Assembly (NCBI RefSeq): GCF_037325665.1
Contig: NC_090254.1
Coordinates: 40,613,049 to 40,677,048, forward strand
Reading direction: 5' to 3'
Source: Littorina saxatilis
Lineage: Eukaryota; Mollusca; Gastropoda; Littorinimorpha; Littorinidae
Length of the DNA: 64,000 bases
In this document: positions 1 to 9,601 of the stretch, in pieces
Numbering within the stretch: the stretch's first letter is position 1
Layout of the letters: every line of letters starts with the position of its first letter
Notes under the pieces: generated by a model
The model's database searches: none
Seen by the model: the letters and a program-made list of their open reading frames with translations, nothing else
What the model was told of the DNA's origin: nothing
Program-made: the position numbers and the translations under genes

Positions 1-728
1 TACCCAACGACGACATCTGTGAAGCTCGACAGTTTCTTGTTCACGCGAGTGCATAAATTAACCTAGTTATTACGTGGTGTTTGGTCGGAGTTCGATTCAA
101 CTGAGTGATTCCGGCCTCCATTTTGTTTTACACAAACTCATGATGACGTCTGACATAGTTTGCTAGTGACGTGTCTTTTTGTGCATGATGTGGTGATCAC
201 CTGATCTAAATTTAGATCCAAAAATAGGCCAAGACCAGTCGGGTCCGAGTACGAAATTAATTCGTAAAAAAATCGCAGTTATGGACTCTTTGGGTGCAAG
301 TCAATGAAACTTGGTAGTTCTTCTAACGGATAGCTGCCTGAGGTATGACTAAAAGCCCCAGGGGCTCCGTGCACCTGGATTTGACAAGTGCAGTACCTTT
401 AAGCTGAAAAGGCTACTTTTAAACAACCAGTGTATGAAAGCAGCACCGTCATGGAGCTTTAAATCTCATTTTACAACGTGTTATAAAATAGCCATTGTCT
501 ATTTAGTTTGAACACTTACGCTACGTAAGAAACACATGAGTGTGGGTTATTAAAACCACATAGGAGCTACTTCATCTGTTCTTGTAGCTGTTCGGCTTAC
601 ATTGTGTAGGCCCACTTTTGATGCAATGTAACAGGACAGAATTTGTAATAAAAGAATCTGTCTTTTTTCTAAATCTACTCTCGTCTGTTTTAATGCGGGA
701 AATTTTACACAAACTGTTCTTGTTGCAG
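1..728 (+). other. Non-coding, probably intron of the + strand gene ending at 809
   Basis: No convincing coding exon is visible. The last 60 bases before 729 are pyrimidine-rich and end in a good splice acceptor (TTGTTGCAG), so at least the right part should be intron. The stretch around 180-420 has the even composition of a dispersed repeat, but no second copy lies in this window to prove that. Confidence 0.4.
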
Positions 729-809
729 GATTACACTCCGGCCAAGAGCCCAAGGAAGTTGTACAAACGCAAGTACAACAAACGCGCTCCGGCTGTGGCC
801 GCCATCTAA
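729..809 (+). CDS. Terminal coding exon of an unidentified basic protein
   Basis: A splice acceptor (AG at 727-728) behind a pyrimidine tract opens a frame that encodes 26 residues and stops at TAA 807-809. The peptide starts DYTPAKSP, is rich in Lys and Arg (PRKLYKRKYNKR) and ends APAVAAI. An open frame does run from 618 across the acceptor, but the part before 729 lacks coding character and looks like intron. The downstream base composition changes at once and a polyadenylation signal follows 160 bases on. I do not recognise the protein; the tail could be a nuclear-localisation-like basic C terminus. Upstream exons must lie left of the window. Confidence 0.55.
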   Translation, partial: DYTPAKSPRKLYKRKYNKRAPAVAAI

Positions 810-968
810 GTGACGTCATGTCGTCTGCTTACGAATTACCTCCCCTGAACCGACCGACCTTCGCTTCGTTTGACCAACAATGAGATTTCTCCAATTTTAT
901 TTAGCTAGATGGAACAAAGTTTGGAAACTTTTTTTTTTAACGACAACCGTTCTCCACAACCTTTGAGA

Positions 969-974
969 AATAAA
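969..974 (+). promoter_or_regulatory. Polyadenylation signal AATAAA of the + strand gene
   Basis: AATAAA lies 160 bases downstream of the stop codon at 807-809, a normal 3' UTR length. It is followed within 60 bases by a long TG tract, which can act as a GU-rich downstream element. Confidence 0.5.
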
Positions 975-1021
975 AACGTAGAAGCATACTTTTCTGAATT
1001 GTGTTTTGCTAACTTGAATGT

Positions 1022-1023
<2 letters not shown>

Positions 1024-1065
<42 letters not shown>
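1024..1065. repeat. (TG)n microsatellite
   Basis: About 20 uninterrupted GT units directly downstream of the + strand polyadenylation signal. Confidence 0.95.
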
Positions 1066-1067
<2 letters not shown>

Positions 1068-1127
1068 CACTGGCAGTATCGAATTGTAGTGTAAAAGAAG
1101 CCACACATGCATGGCCTTACTCACAAA

Positions 1128-1184
1128 CAAACACACACAAACTTACACACACGCACACACAAACTAAAGCACACACACACACAG

Positions 1185-1261
<77 letters not shown>
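1128..1261. repeat. (CA)n microsatellite
   Basis: Impure at first (acacaaac, cgcaca), then nearly pure CA to 1261. It is complementary to the TG tract at 1024-1065, some 60-100 bases away, so the pair can fold back. Confidence 0.95.
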
Positions 1262-1262
<1 letters not shown>

Positions 1263-1730
1263 CCAGAAGTACAGACGCGCGAGCGAGGAAACACTCTTCT
1301 TCAGACTTTTACAATTTTATTCGCACAGAAGTTAAACGTAGCACAAACATTGCAACAAATTTCGTCATCCATTTGAACTAAAAACATTACTTCCCTTATC
1401 AATTCCTTCAAACTTTCTATGCAACAAAAGGTATTTCACTTGGCTATTTGGCACACTTTTCTTTTTATCCAAAATTTCTTTTTACAAAGGTCATCTGACC
1501 ACCGTTGAAAGGAGAGTATCCCAGAAATGAACCTGACAAAAACGTAAAATACCAATACAAAAATTGACGAACATTCAGCTCAGGTACAATTTTGCAACTT
1601 GTACATACAAAAGGAAAGTCAAATCAGTTATCTATTCAGAATAGGTTGTGTTCTTTAGCTGTCTTGTGTAGTTGCTGATGCTCAGTCTCTTGCGAGAATG
1701 ACACATACATAGAATTTTATCTTACATACG

Positions 1731-1860
1731 TGAGAGAGACCACCCACGAGATAACCATATCGTTCAATTCACACGTGGGTATACCATGCAAATGAGGTGT
1801 TGTCAAACTAGTCTGATTTTCAACTGCTCATAATGCCAAATTAGGTCACTGAGACAAAAG
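1731..1860 (+). repeat. Dispersed repeat, copy 1 of 2
   Basis: This matches 25284-25430 imperfectly over about 130 bases. Shared landmarks in order are GAGACCACCCA, an ACGTG-GTATA block, CATG-AAATGAG, ACTGCTCAT and a CACTGAGACAAAA-like end. The family is unknown. Confidence 0.5.
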
Positions 1861-2111
1861 TCATTCCAACTAAACTTTTTGCTTGGTGTTTCTCCTGGAA
1901 GATTTTTTTTATGACTAACACGTCACGCTATACTTCCAGAGTGACGTCTCTTTGCGTTAATGTCAAAGATTGCACAAGGCTTTGGAAGAGATCGAGGTTC
2001 CACACTTTTGTCACCCCTCTGTAATTCATGTGTGCAAAAGGTACACACGCTAGATTAAGTTATAAGTACTGCAAGACTACTGTAAATACTTTCAAAACAT
2101 AGATATAACTA

Positions 2112-2290
2112 CAGTCGAACCTGCCCTTGTGAACACCTTTCAAAGGCGACCACCTGGCCACAACGGCCGCTCCGAAGAATCGGAAACGAAATTTTCTTTC
2201 ATATGATTCCCTTTTTGTATAACGACCACCCGTCTGTAACGACCACTTTCAGTCGGACCCTCTGGTGGTCGTTACACACAGGTGCCACTG
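2112..2290. mobile_element. pogo/Tigger-like MITE in the lectin 3' UTR
   Basis: A 179-bp element starts CAGTCGAACCTG and ends CAGGTGCCACTG, flanked by TA on both sides (2110-2111 and 2291-2292). Inner sequence carries inverted GACCACC / GGTGGTCGTTA blocks typical of pogo-group (Tigger) short elements. It has no coding capacity. Confidence 0.75.
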
Positions 2291-2336
2291 TACCATAAAA
2301 TAGCTTCAAGTACAGGGTCAATGCAAACAGTGTCGT

Positions 2337-2566
2337 TCAAGGCACTGCCAGCACCTGCACCTCGCACAGTGACAGAGGCTCCCCTGGTGCGTTTGTGACG
2401 CGTACAACGCGACCCGTGATTGGCGGGTCGTCACACACCAGCTCTTCAGTGACGTCACGAGACATGGGTCCCACGTGATGATGACACCGCGTGACGGAAG
2501 CCTCGGGATACGTCACTGGGTCCTTGTCGTACACGTCGACGTCAAAGTCGTGCAGTCGTGGAGGCT
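2337..2566 (-). CDS. Lectin gene exon 3: C-terminal half of the F-type lectin (FTP) domain and stop
   Basis: Acceptor TTGTTGCAG precedes the exon (first base 2566) and TGA at 2339-2337 ends it. The entering phase supplies two bases, completing a codon begun by exon 2 (G plus AG gives Glu). The peptide runs from PPRLHDFDVDVYDKDP through LVCDDPPITGRVVRVTN to LSLCEVQVLAVP. That is the standard end of a fucolectin/tachylectin-4/pentraxin-1 domain: a beta-strand ending DFDVDV, a mid-domain Cys, a GR-V-RV strand and the closing LCEV strand. Family knowledge places this fold in secreted carbohydrate-binding proteins. The loop rich in His (RCHHHVG) is unusual. The exon is high in GC relative to its surroundings. 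Confidence 0.8.
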
Positions 2567-2807
2567 CTGCAACAAACATGTGTTCACATTTCTGAGAGTT
2601 ATGTTTCCCAATTGTTCGGTTCCCCTCGTCCTGATGCAGGCTCTCCTTTTCAACAACAACGTGTTCACATTTCTGACAGGGATCTTCCCGAATAGACGAA
2701 CTCCGGAAATAACTATGTCGGGTTTGTATGGGTTGTCATAGAGTGACTACCCTTGCTTTTGTTGGGGCAAGCTTTTGACACGTGCTCCTTGTCCACGTGT
2801 GTCAGAC

Positions 2808-3022
2808 ACATACCCCGCAGCACGCCTCATTCTCAAAGCACGAAAACGAGATCACGCAACACCACTTCTTCACACACTGCACTGGTTACCTATTCAAGCC
2901 CGCATTGACTACAAACTGTCCACCCTCTGCTTTAACTTCTTTTCTGGCTCGTCTCCTGCTTACTTCTCTGAACTCCTCACCGTCTATTCTCCAGCAAGAC
3001 AACTCGGTGCCTCTTCTGACTG
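2808..3022 (+). mobile_element. CR1/L2-type LINE remnant, left piece (end of reverse-transcriptase ORF)
   Basis: The frame reads AARLILKARKRDHATPLLHT, then LHWLPIQARIDYKL and SPAYFSELL-YSPARQLGASSD. This is the C-terminal region that follows the polymerase in CR1/L2-group LINEs. The piece is 5' truncated. The frame stops being LINE-like at 3022, where an LTR begins, and resumes at 9290, so one LINE tail was split by the LTR element. Confidence 0.85.
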
Positions 3023-3561
3023 TGTTAGGAAACGCTACCGTTGCTGAGCTTTGGTTCAGTTTTGTGTGTTGCATGTAGTTGACTTATTTGTACTTTGTGG
3101 GAAAGTACCGATATTATATTTTGTAAACACAATATTTATGCTTGGACGAGAATGCAGGTGAACTTTCTAGTCCTGTCAAAACAAGTTGTTTACCATGCTG
3201 TTTTAGTCGTGAGTTCGTGGCGTTCGTTCGGATTAAGTGTGTCGGCGCTTTTGATGTACGTCATAAGAGAATGTCGCTAGTTTAGTCCATGCACGGCTCG
3301 TATAATGTAGTTGTATCATGTTCGGTCTGGAATATTCTCGAGATTGAGTATTTACTATATATGCCAGCGCGATTTGAATGTAAAAACGCTTCTATTTGAG
3401 TTCTGCTACGTTGTGCAGTTGTATGTATTGAATGCTGAATAAATCCTCGAACTCAATTTGACGAGTTGTTTTCTGCTGCTGCGAAGACGGGCGACGTAGA
3501 ATAAAAGAACACAACTATACGACATTTGAGAACTTGTGGCAATCTCAAGTGTCGTGTAACA
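3023..3561 (+). repeat. 5' LTR of the gypsy element
   Basis: 539 bp, beginning TGTTAGGAAACG and ending GTGTAACA, matching 8751-9289 almost base for base. AATAAA occurs about 120 bases before its end. A primer-binding-site-like stretch (ATTGGGGGCC) follows directly. Confidence 0.93.
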
Positions 3562-4043
3562 ATTGGGGGCCAAGCCAAGGATCTACGTTTAACGCCAAGG
3601 GTTTTCCAGTAACAAAGACAGTCAAGACAGTCACAGGAGGTAGCCATCAATCGGGTGTATCCTGAGGGATCAGTATTGAGACTACGGAACCGTGGATTCG
3701 GTGTGACTGGTGAAGAGTTTGGTAATCGCCGCAGCTCGGTACGGTGAGCGACGCCGGAGTGTATCGGGATTACAGAGGTTAGCTGCCGTTTGGACGAGAC
3801 GGACTTCGTCGCGGAGCTAGTGCATTAATACTACGAAATACGACTGAGGTACGTCGTGTACGTATCGTGAGCAGAGTGCGCCGTCACGTTAGACGAGGAG
3901 GGTGGCAGCCTGCGTCTACGAAGGTGAACAGCGACGAGAGAAGCATCGGAGGTGCAGTAGAGACTGTGTTCTTTTAGAAGACTACATTCGTCTACGTTCG
4001 TGGCTGTGAAAGAATACAGACGAACGCACCGGAAAAGACCAGA
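3562..4043 (+). other. Leader of the gypsy element
   Basis: Non-coding sequence between the 5' LTR and the first ATG of the coding region. It starts with the presumed primer-binding site. No other feature seen. Confidence 0.7.
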
Positions 4044-7000
4044 ATGGCTGAGTTCTGGGCAAAAGGAGTTGAACTGGGACTGAAAGGCAAGCAGCTGACG
4101 GAGTTCGTCGAGTCCCAGACACGACTGCTGGCGCAGCGTGAAGAAAGACAAGCGCAGCGTGAGCGTGAAGAAAGACAAGCGCAGCGTGAAGAAAAAGAAA
4201 GACAAGCGCAGCGTGAAGAAAGACAAGCGCAGCGTGAAGATAAAGAAAGACAAGCGCAGCGTGAAGAAAGAGAAAGAGAAGCACAGCGTGAAGAAAGGCA
4301 AATTGAGCTGAAACGCTTAGAGCTCCAGATAGAAATGGAGACGAAACGCTTAGAGCTTCAGACAGAAATGATGCGTGTTCAAAGTGAGCACGAGACACCA
4401 CGCCAAAGAGATAACCAGCAGCAAATGTTACACAGGGCACCGAAACTTCCAGCATTCGCTGACGGGAAGGACCAGATCGACTGCTACCTTGCAAGATTCG
4501 AGAGGTTCGCTGAGAGTGCTAGATGGCAGCGCGACGACTGGGCGATTCAACTCAGCGCACATTTGACTGGGGCAGCACTTGAGGTCTACACTAGACTCTC
4601 AAATGATGACGCCAGAGACTATGATGTACTGAAGGAAGCTCTGTTGCGTTGCTACAACTTCACTGAAAGGGGCTACCGTCAACGCTTCCGCGAATGCCAG
4701 CCATTGTCTGGAGAGACACCGAGCCAGTTTGTGGAGCGCCTGTCGTCATACCTGCAGAAGTGGGTGGAGTTATCAGGTGAAGAGCAGTCATACGAGAGTC
4801 TGCGGGACTTGATCGTGAAGGAGCAGTTCCTTAATGCCTGCCCGAAGGACCTGGCGACCCGCTTGGAAGAGCAAAAACTGCGGGGTTTGAAGGACATTAC
4901 TGATGCTGCTGAGCGTTATCTCATTGCTCATGGAAGGACCCTGGGGACGTCAAAGTCATCGAATCCTTTCCAGAAGAGCGGGAACCAGGGAAACCAACCT
5001 GCCAAGGGACAAACTGAGTCCGCACCATCATCCAATGAAGGGCAGAACATAACGTGTTTCCATTGCAATGCCAAGGGCCACCGAGTCGCCAACTGTCCCC
5101 AAAAGAAAAATAACGGACATGGCAATGACAAAGCGCAAGAACATCGACAGAGATATTACGACAACAAGAGGCAAACGAGTGGCTCGAACCAACAAGTATG
5201 TGCGAGCAGCGTCATACTACCAAGGGCTGCCGAGCAAGTGGATACACCATCGGACGTGGAAGAATGTCTATCTGATGGCCAGCTTCTACTCGCCAATGGC
5301 AAGTCAATCTCTGTCGTCGCCAGCGCAGCTGTGTCAGTGTCGAACATGCCCGTGTCGAAGGGATTTGTTGAGAAGCAGGAAGTGACTGTTCTCAGAGATT
5401 CGGGCTGCAATGGAGTCATTGTCAAAGAGGATCTGGTGCCAACAGAGAAGTTCACTGGTGACTTCAAGTGGACGCTCATGGCTGACAGCAAATGCGTGAG
5501 GGCACCAGTGGCAAAGATCCAGATAGATACTCCATACTTCACCGGAGAAGTTGAGGTCGTCTGCCTGAAGAAGCCCTTGTACGATCTATTAATTGGGAAC
5601 ATTGGGGGTGCGAGACGTCCTGATGACCCTGATGTTGAATGGAGAATGGGCTCAGCTCAGCCTGCTGCTGAGGAGGAAGACCCACTGCCATTCGCGAATG
5701 AAGATATCAGCGAACTGTTACGAGATGACAGAGCAACTGTGCATCGCCGCGACCAGCCGCAGGTTGTAAGCGCTGTGACGACCAGAGCCCAGGCGAAGAA
5801 GGACAAAACAACTACGCCACTCAGGGTCACCAACAGTTCTACAACTGCTGTCGTGGACAGGGATCGGCTGATTCAGCTACAGGAAGCTGATTTGACCTTG
5901 ACAAAGTACAGGAGTCGTCCTGTCAAGGAGATGACTAAGGGCGAAGGCACTGTGCACTTTGAAGTAAAGGCCAAGATCCTGTACAGAGTGTTCCAGCACC
6001 CGAGAGTCAACGGTGGGAAGCCATTACGTCAAGTTCTGGTGCCTCAACCACTTAGGCGCCAGGTGATGGAGGTGGCCCACGACTCTATTATGGGAGGTCA
6101 CCTGGGTGTCAAGAAGACATCGGACAGAATCCAGGCTGCGTTTTACTGGCCAGGACTGCATGCAGATGTGACTCGATTCTGCCGATCGTGCGATATTTGC
6201 CAGAAAACCATACCTCGAGGAAGGGTCCCGAAAGTGCCGTTGCAGAAGATGCCTTTGATCGACCGACCTTTCAAGAGGGTGGCCATTGACCTCATCGGCG
6301 AGATCAAACCGCCAAGTGAAGAGGGTCATCGTTGGGTACTGACCCTGGTAGACTATGCAACCAGGTACCCAGAAGCCGTGCCTCTGAAGAAAATTGACAC
6401 CGAGACTGTTGCCGAGGCACTTGTGGACATTTTCAGCAGAATTGGGGTTCCTGAAGAGATCCTCACAGACCTGGGGACACAGTTTGTCTCTGAATGCATG
6501 GAAGAGGTCAACAGGCTGCTGAGCATTCGTCACTTGACTACGACACCTTATCACCCGATGTGCAATGGGCTGGTCGAAAAATTCAATGCGACGCTGAAGT
6601 CCACGCTGAAGAAACTATGCAGTGAGCAGCCAAGGCAGTGGCATCGCTACATCAATGCCTTGCTGTTTGCATACAGGGAGGTGCCACAAGAGTCCACTGG
6701 ATTCTCCCCGTTCGAGCTGATGTACGGGCGGACCGTGAGAGGCCCAATGCAGATACTAAAGGAATTGTGGACGAAAGATGTGGACACACCTGAAGTGAAG
6801 AACAGTTACCAGTACGTGTTCGAGTTGCGAGAGAAACTGGAGGAGACTCTCGAGATTGCGAGAGAAAACTTGAGAAAATCTCAGGATAGTGGAAAGCACT
6901 ACTACGACCGCAAAGCCGTAAACAGGAAGTTTACACCAGGTAACAAAGTGCTGATACTGCTTCCCACTGATCACAACAAACTACTGATGCAGTGGAAAGG

Positions 7001-8618
7001 CCCATACGAGGTTGAGGCCGTGGTAGGGATCAACGACTACAAGGTGAATGTCGGCAAGAAGTCCAAGATCTACCACGCTAACCTCCTGAAACTGTATGTG
7101 GAGAGACCTCCGGAAGCAGTACAGGTCGCAGCAAGTGTGGAAGAACCAGCCGAACTAGACGAGTTCGACGGTGAGGAACTACTGGAGTTGGGAGACCTCC
7201 ACAAGAAAGAGGGAGTGGATGACGTCAAGCTAGGACCTGACCTGACAGAAGATCAGCAGAAGGAGCTGCATGATTTTATGGGCGACTTCACCCATAGGTT
7301 CTCTGATGTTCCAGGCTCTACGTCCTTGGTCGAACATGAAGTCCACCTCACATCTGACGTTCCTGTTCGGTCAAAACCATACCCTATCCCGTTTCAGGCT
7401 CGGGAATCCTTGAAGAAGGACATCGACAACATGTTGAAGATGGGGGTCATCCGTGAGTCATCATCCCCTTACTCATCTCCCGTTGTTGTTGTCAAGAAGA
7501 AAGACGGTACAAACAGGGTATGCATTGACTTCAGGAAAGTGAATAAGATCACCGTGTTTGACCCTGAACCAATGCCGACGGCGGCTGATCTGTTCCGACG
7601 GTTGACTGGCAGTAAGATCTTCTCAAAGATCGATCTCAGCAAGGGATATTGGCAGATTCCTGTGCGCGAAGAGGACATACCAAAGACCGCCTTTGCAACT
7701 CCAGACGGAACGTATGAGTGCCTGCGGATGCCTTTTGGCATGGTGAACAGTGGTGCTACCCTGAAGAGGGGAATGCGAAAAATGCTCAAAGGAATGAAGA
7801 ATGTTGTGTACTACTGGGATGATCTGCTAGTCCACACGGAGACCTTTGCGGAGCATCTGGAGACTTTGAGGGAACTGTTTTCACGCCTGACAAAAGCCAA
7901 TCTGACCGTGAGACCCAGCAAGTGCATTTTGGGGACCGACAACGTTGACTTCATAGGTTATTCACTGAAGGAAGGTCAAAAGGGGCTTTTGTTGGAAAAC
8001 GTCACCAAGATCCTCAATGCGCCACGTCCTAAAACCAAGAAGCAGGTGCGATCCTTCCTTGGATTGGCTGGGTACTACAGAGAGTTCATTCCAAACTTCG
8101 CCGCCATAACGGCGCCTTTGTCGGACATGACCCGAAAAGGATGCCCCAACCGAATACTCTGGGGATCAGCTCAGGAGAAGGCATACCAGACCGTGCGCGA
8201 CCTGATGTCACGAGACCCGGTGCTACGCCTTCCTGATACTGCCAAAGAGTTCATCTTGCGTACAGACGCATCGGACGAAGGGATCGGCGCCATGCTGATG
8301 CAAGAGCATGGAGGTAAACCGTTTCCGGTCAGCTATGCCAGCAAGAAGCTGTCAGGAGCCGAGAAGAACTACTCGACCATGGAGAAAGAGTGTTTAGCCA
8401 TCGTGTGGGGAATCAAGAAATTTGAACTCTACCTCCAAGGGGTGAAATTCGTGCTTCAGACTGATCACAAACCCCTCACCTACCTGAACTCTGCAAAGTT
8501 TGTGAATAATCGTATCATGAGGTGGGTGATGTACTTGCAGAACTTTGATATGCGAGTGGAATCGATCAAGGGTTCAGACAATGTTGGAGCAGATTTTCTC
8601 AGCCGAGTATGTGAGTGA
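4044..8618 (+). CDS. Gag-protease-integrase-RT-RNase H polyprotein of the gypsy element
   Basis: 1524 residues in one frame. Residues 30-90 are a charged Gln/Arg/Glu repeat (QREERQAQ) that should form a coiled coil. A retrotransposon gag domain follows, then a CCHC knuckle near 339 (CFHCNAKGHRVANC). A protease with a DSG triad lies near 450. The integrase zinc region (H-H-C-C, CRSCDIC) is near 680-720, and the catalytic core spans about 745-840 with YHPMCNGLVEKFN at its end. A chromodomain-like tail is possible. Reverse transcriptase runs from about 1105, with its YxDD box near 1255. RNase H (RTDASDEG) is near 1405. The protein would form particles and copy and insert the element. Gag and pol share one frame without a recoding site, as in some Ty3/gypsy groups. 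Confidence 0.93.
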   Translation: MAEFWAKGVELGLKGKQLTEFVESQTRLLAQREERQAQREREERQAQREEKERQAQREERQAQREDKERQAQREEREREAQREERQIELKRLELQIEMETKRLELQTEMMRVQSEHETPRQRDNQQQMLHRAPKLPAFADGKDQIDCYLARFERFAESARWQRDDWAIQLSAHLTGAALEVYTRLSNDDARDYDVLKEALLRCYNFTERGYRQRFRECQPLSGETPSQFVERLSSYLQKWVELSGEEQSYESLRDLIVKEQFLNACPKDLATRLEEQKLRGLKDITDAAERYLIAHGRTLGTSKSSNPFQKSGNQGNQPAKGQTESAPSSNEGQNITCFHCNAKGHRVANCPQKKNNGHGNDKAQEHRQRYYDNKRQTSGSNQQVCASSVILPRAAEQVDTPSDVEECLSDGQLLLANGKSISVVASAAVSVSNMPVSKGFVEKQEVTVLRDSGCNGVIVKEDLVPTEKFTGDFKWTLMADSKCVRAPVAKIQIDTPYFTGEVEVVCLKKPLYDLLIGNIGGARRPDDPDVEWRMGSAQPAAEEEDPLPFANEDISELLRDDRATVHRRDQPQVVSAVTTRAQAKKDKTTTPLRVTNSSTTAVVDRDRLIQLQEADLTLTKYRSRPVKEMTKGEGTVHFEVKAKILYRVFQHPRVNGGKPLRQVLVPQPLRRQVMEVAHDSIMGGHLGVKKTSDRIQAAFYWPGLHADVTRFCRSCDICQKTIPRGRVPKVPLQKMPLIDRPFKRVAIDLIGEIKPPSEEGHRWVLTLVDYATRYPEAVPLKKIDTETVAEALVDIFSRIGVPEEILTDLGTQFVSECMEEVNRLLSIRHLTTTPYHPMCNGLVEKFNATLKSTLKKLCSEQPRQWHRYINALLFAYREVPQESTGFSPFELMYGRTVRGPMQILKELWTKDVDTPEVKNSYQYVFELREKLEETLEIARENLRKSQDSGKHYYDRKAVNRKFTPGNKVLILLPTDHNKLLMQWKGPYEVEAVVGINDYKVNVGKKSKIYHANLLKLYVERPPEAVQVAASVEEPAELDEFDGEELLELGDLHKKEGVDDVKLGPDLTEDQQKELHDFMGDFTHRFSDVPGSTSLVEHEVHLTSDVPVRSKPYPIPFQARESLKKDIDNMLKMGVIRESSSPYSSPVVVVKKKDGTNRVCIDFRKVNKITVFDPEPMPTAADLFRRLTGSKIFSKIDLSKGYWQIPVREEDIPKTAFATPDGTYECLRMPFGMVNSGATLKRGMRKMLKGMKNVVYYWDDLLVHTETFAEHLETLRELFSRLTKANLTVRPSKCILGTDNVDFIGYSLKEGQKGLLLENVTKILNAPRPKTKKQVRSFLGLAGYYREFIPNFAAITAPLSDMTRKGCPNRILWGSAQEKAYQTVRDLMSRDPVLRLPDTAKEFILRTDASDEGIGAMLMQEHGGKPFPVSYASKKLSGAEKNYSTMEKECLAIVWGIKKFELYLQGVKFVLQTDHKPLTYLNSAKFVNNRIMRWVMYLQNFDMRVESIKGSDNVGADFLSRVCE

Positions 8619-8750
8619 AACTGTGTTCATTCTCCAACAGACTAATGTACATACCTGGATTTCAATCTGTTATGTATACATAATATGTGTACAAGTAGCG
8701 TTTCAATGATTGAAAGAAATTAGGTAAATTTCTTCTGGTGTTGGGGGTAA

Positions 8751-9289
8751 TGTTAGGAAACGCTACCGTTGCTGAGCTTTGGTTCAGTTTTGTGTGTTGC
8801 ATGTAGTTGACTTATTTGTACTTTGTGGGAAAGTACCGATATTATATTTTGTAAACACAATATTTATGCTTGGACGAGAATGCAGGTGAACTTTCTAGTC
8901 CTGTCAAAACAAGTTGTTTACCATGCTGTTTTAGTCGTGAGTTCGTGGCGTTCGTTCGGATTAAGTGTGTCGGCGCTTTTGATGTACGTCATAAGAGAAT
9001 GTCGCTAGTTTAGTCCATGCACGGCTCGTATAATGTAGTTGTATCATGTTCGGTCTGGAATATTCTCGAGATTGAGTATTTACTATATATGCCAGCGCGA
9101 TTTGAATGTAAAAAAGCTTCTATTTGAGTTCTGCTACGTTGTGCAGTTGTATGTATTGAATGCTGAATAAATCCTCGAACTCAATTTGACGAGTTGTTTT
9201 CTGCTGCTGCGAAGACGGGCGACGTAGAATAAAAGAACACAACTATACGACATTTGAGAACTTGTGGCAATCTCAAGTGTCGTGTAACA
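8751..9289 (+). repeat. 3' LTR of the gypsy element
   Basis: 539 bp, the twin of 3023-3561. It is preceded by a short purine-rich run (TTGGGGGTAA at 8741-8750), the likely polypurine tract. Confidence 0.93.
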
Positions 9290-9433
9290 GTCTGTCGCAT
9301 CCTTACCATTCCACACACCAAAACCAAAACATACGGACAACGCACTTTTACTTTCTGCGCACCCACACAATGGAATTCTCTCCCCTTTCACATCCGCCAC
9401 TCTCAGTCACCCCAAGCATTCAAACGAGCACTT
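9290..9433 (+). mobile_element. CR1/L2-type LINE remnant, middle piece
   Basis: Frame continues the 2808-3022 piece: CRILTIPHTKTKTYGQR, then CAPTQWNSLPFHIR and QAFKRAL. This is the conserved end of CR1/L2-type reverse-transcriptase proteins. It is cut at 9433 by a second LINE; CAAACGAGCACTT at 9421-9433 recurs at 15967-15979. Confidence 0.85.
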
Positions 9434-9601
9434 CACCCCTGTTGTGTGTGTTCCCCGTGGTTTTCCCGTGGAATTTAACCGGTGTCTGTGTCTGTCTAAA
9501 CGGCCCACGTGTGACCTACTTGAACGTTTCTGTTTACAAATACGCAGCGTTGACCTGCATTCTCGTTTTTGTGACCGAGACCTCGGCTCCTTGTCGTGTC
9601 C

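Larger units (their letters stand above)
1262..2336 (-). other. 3' UTR of the lectin gene (inferred)
   Basis: On the - strand this follows the TGA stop at 2339-2337. An AATAAA signal on the - strand sits at 1321-1316 near its far end. No open frame of note exists. It includes a dispersed repeat (1731-1860) and a pogo-like MITE (2112-2290). The gene therefore ends tail to tail with the + strand gene. Confidence 0.45.
3023..9289 (+). mobile_element. Ty3/gypsy LTR retrotransposon, Gmr1-like gene order, looks whole
   Basis: A 6.27 kb element has two 539-bp direct repeats at its ends and one long coding region of 1524 codons between them. Domains come in the order gag, protease, integrase, reverse transcriptase, RNase H. 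Integrase before reverse transcriptase is the order of copia elements, but the sequence signatures are gypsy; this is the hallmark of the Gmr1 group. No envelope is present. The ends TGTTAG and TAACA are flanked by a near-match of five bases (GACTG and GTCTG). The LTRs differ by about one base by eye, so the insertion is recent. It sits inside the CR1/L2-type LINE tail in a lectin intron. No breaks are obvious. Confidence 0.93.

Noticed and set aside
2775-3078. Independent small genes with 90 and 98 codons
   Set aside because: One frame is the C-terminal part of a LINE reverse transcriptase running into an LTR; the other is its shadow.
3831-4494. Antisense open frames of 156 and 170 codons
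   Set aside because: They mirror the repetitive Gln/Arg/Glu coding stretch of the gypsy gag region.
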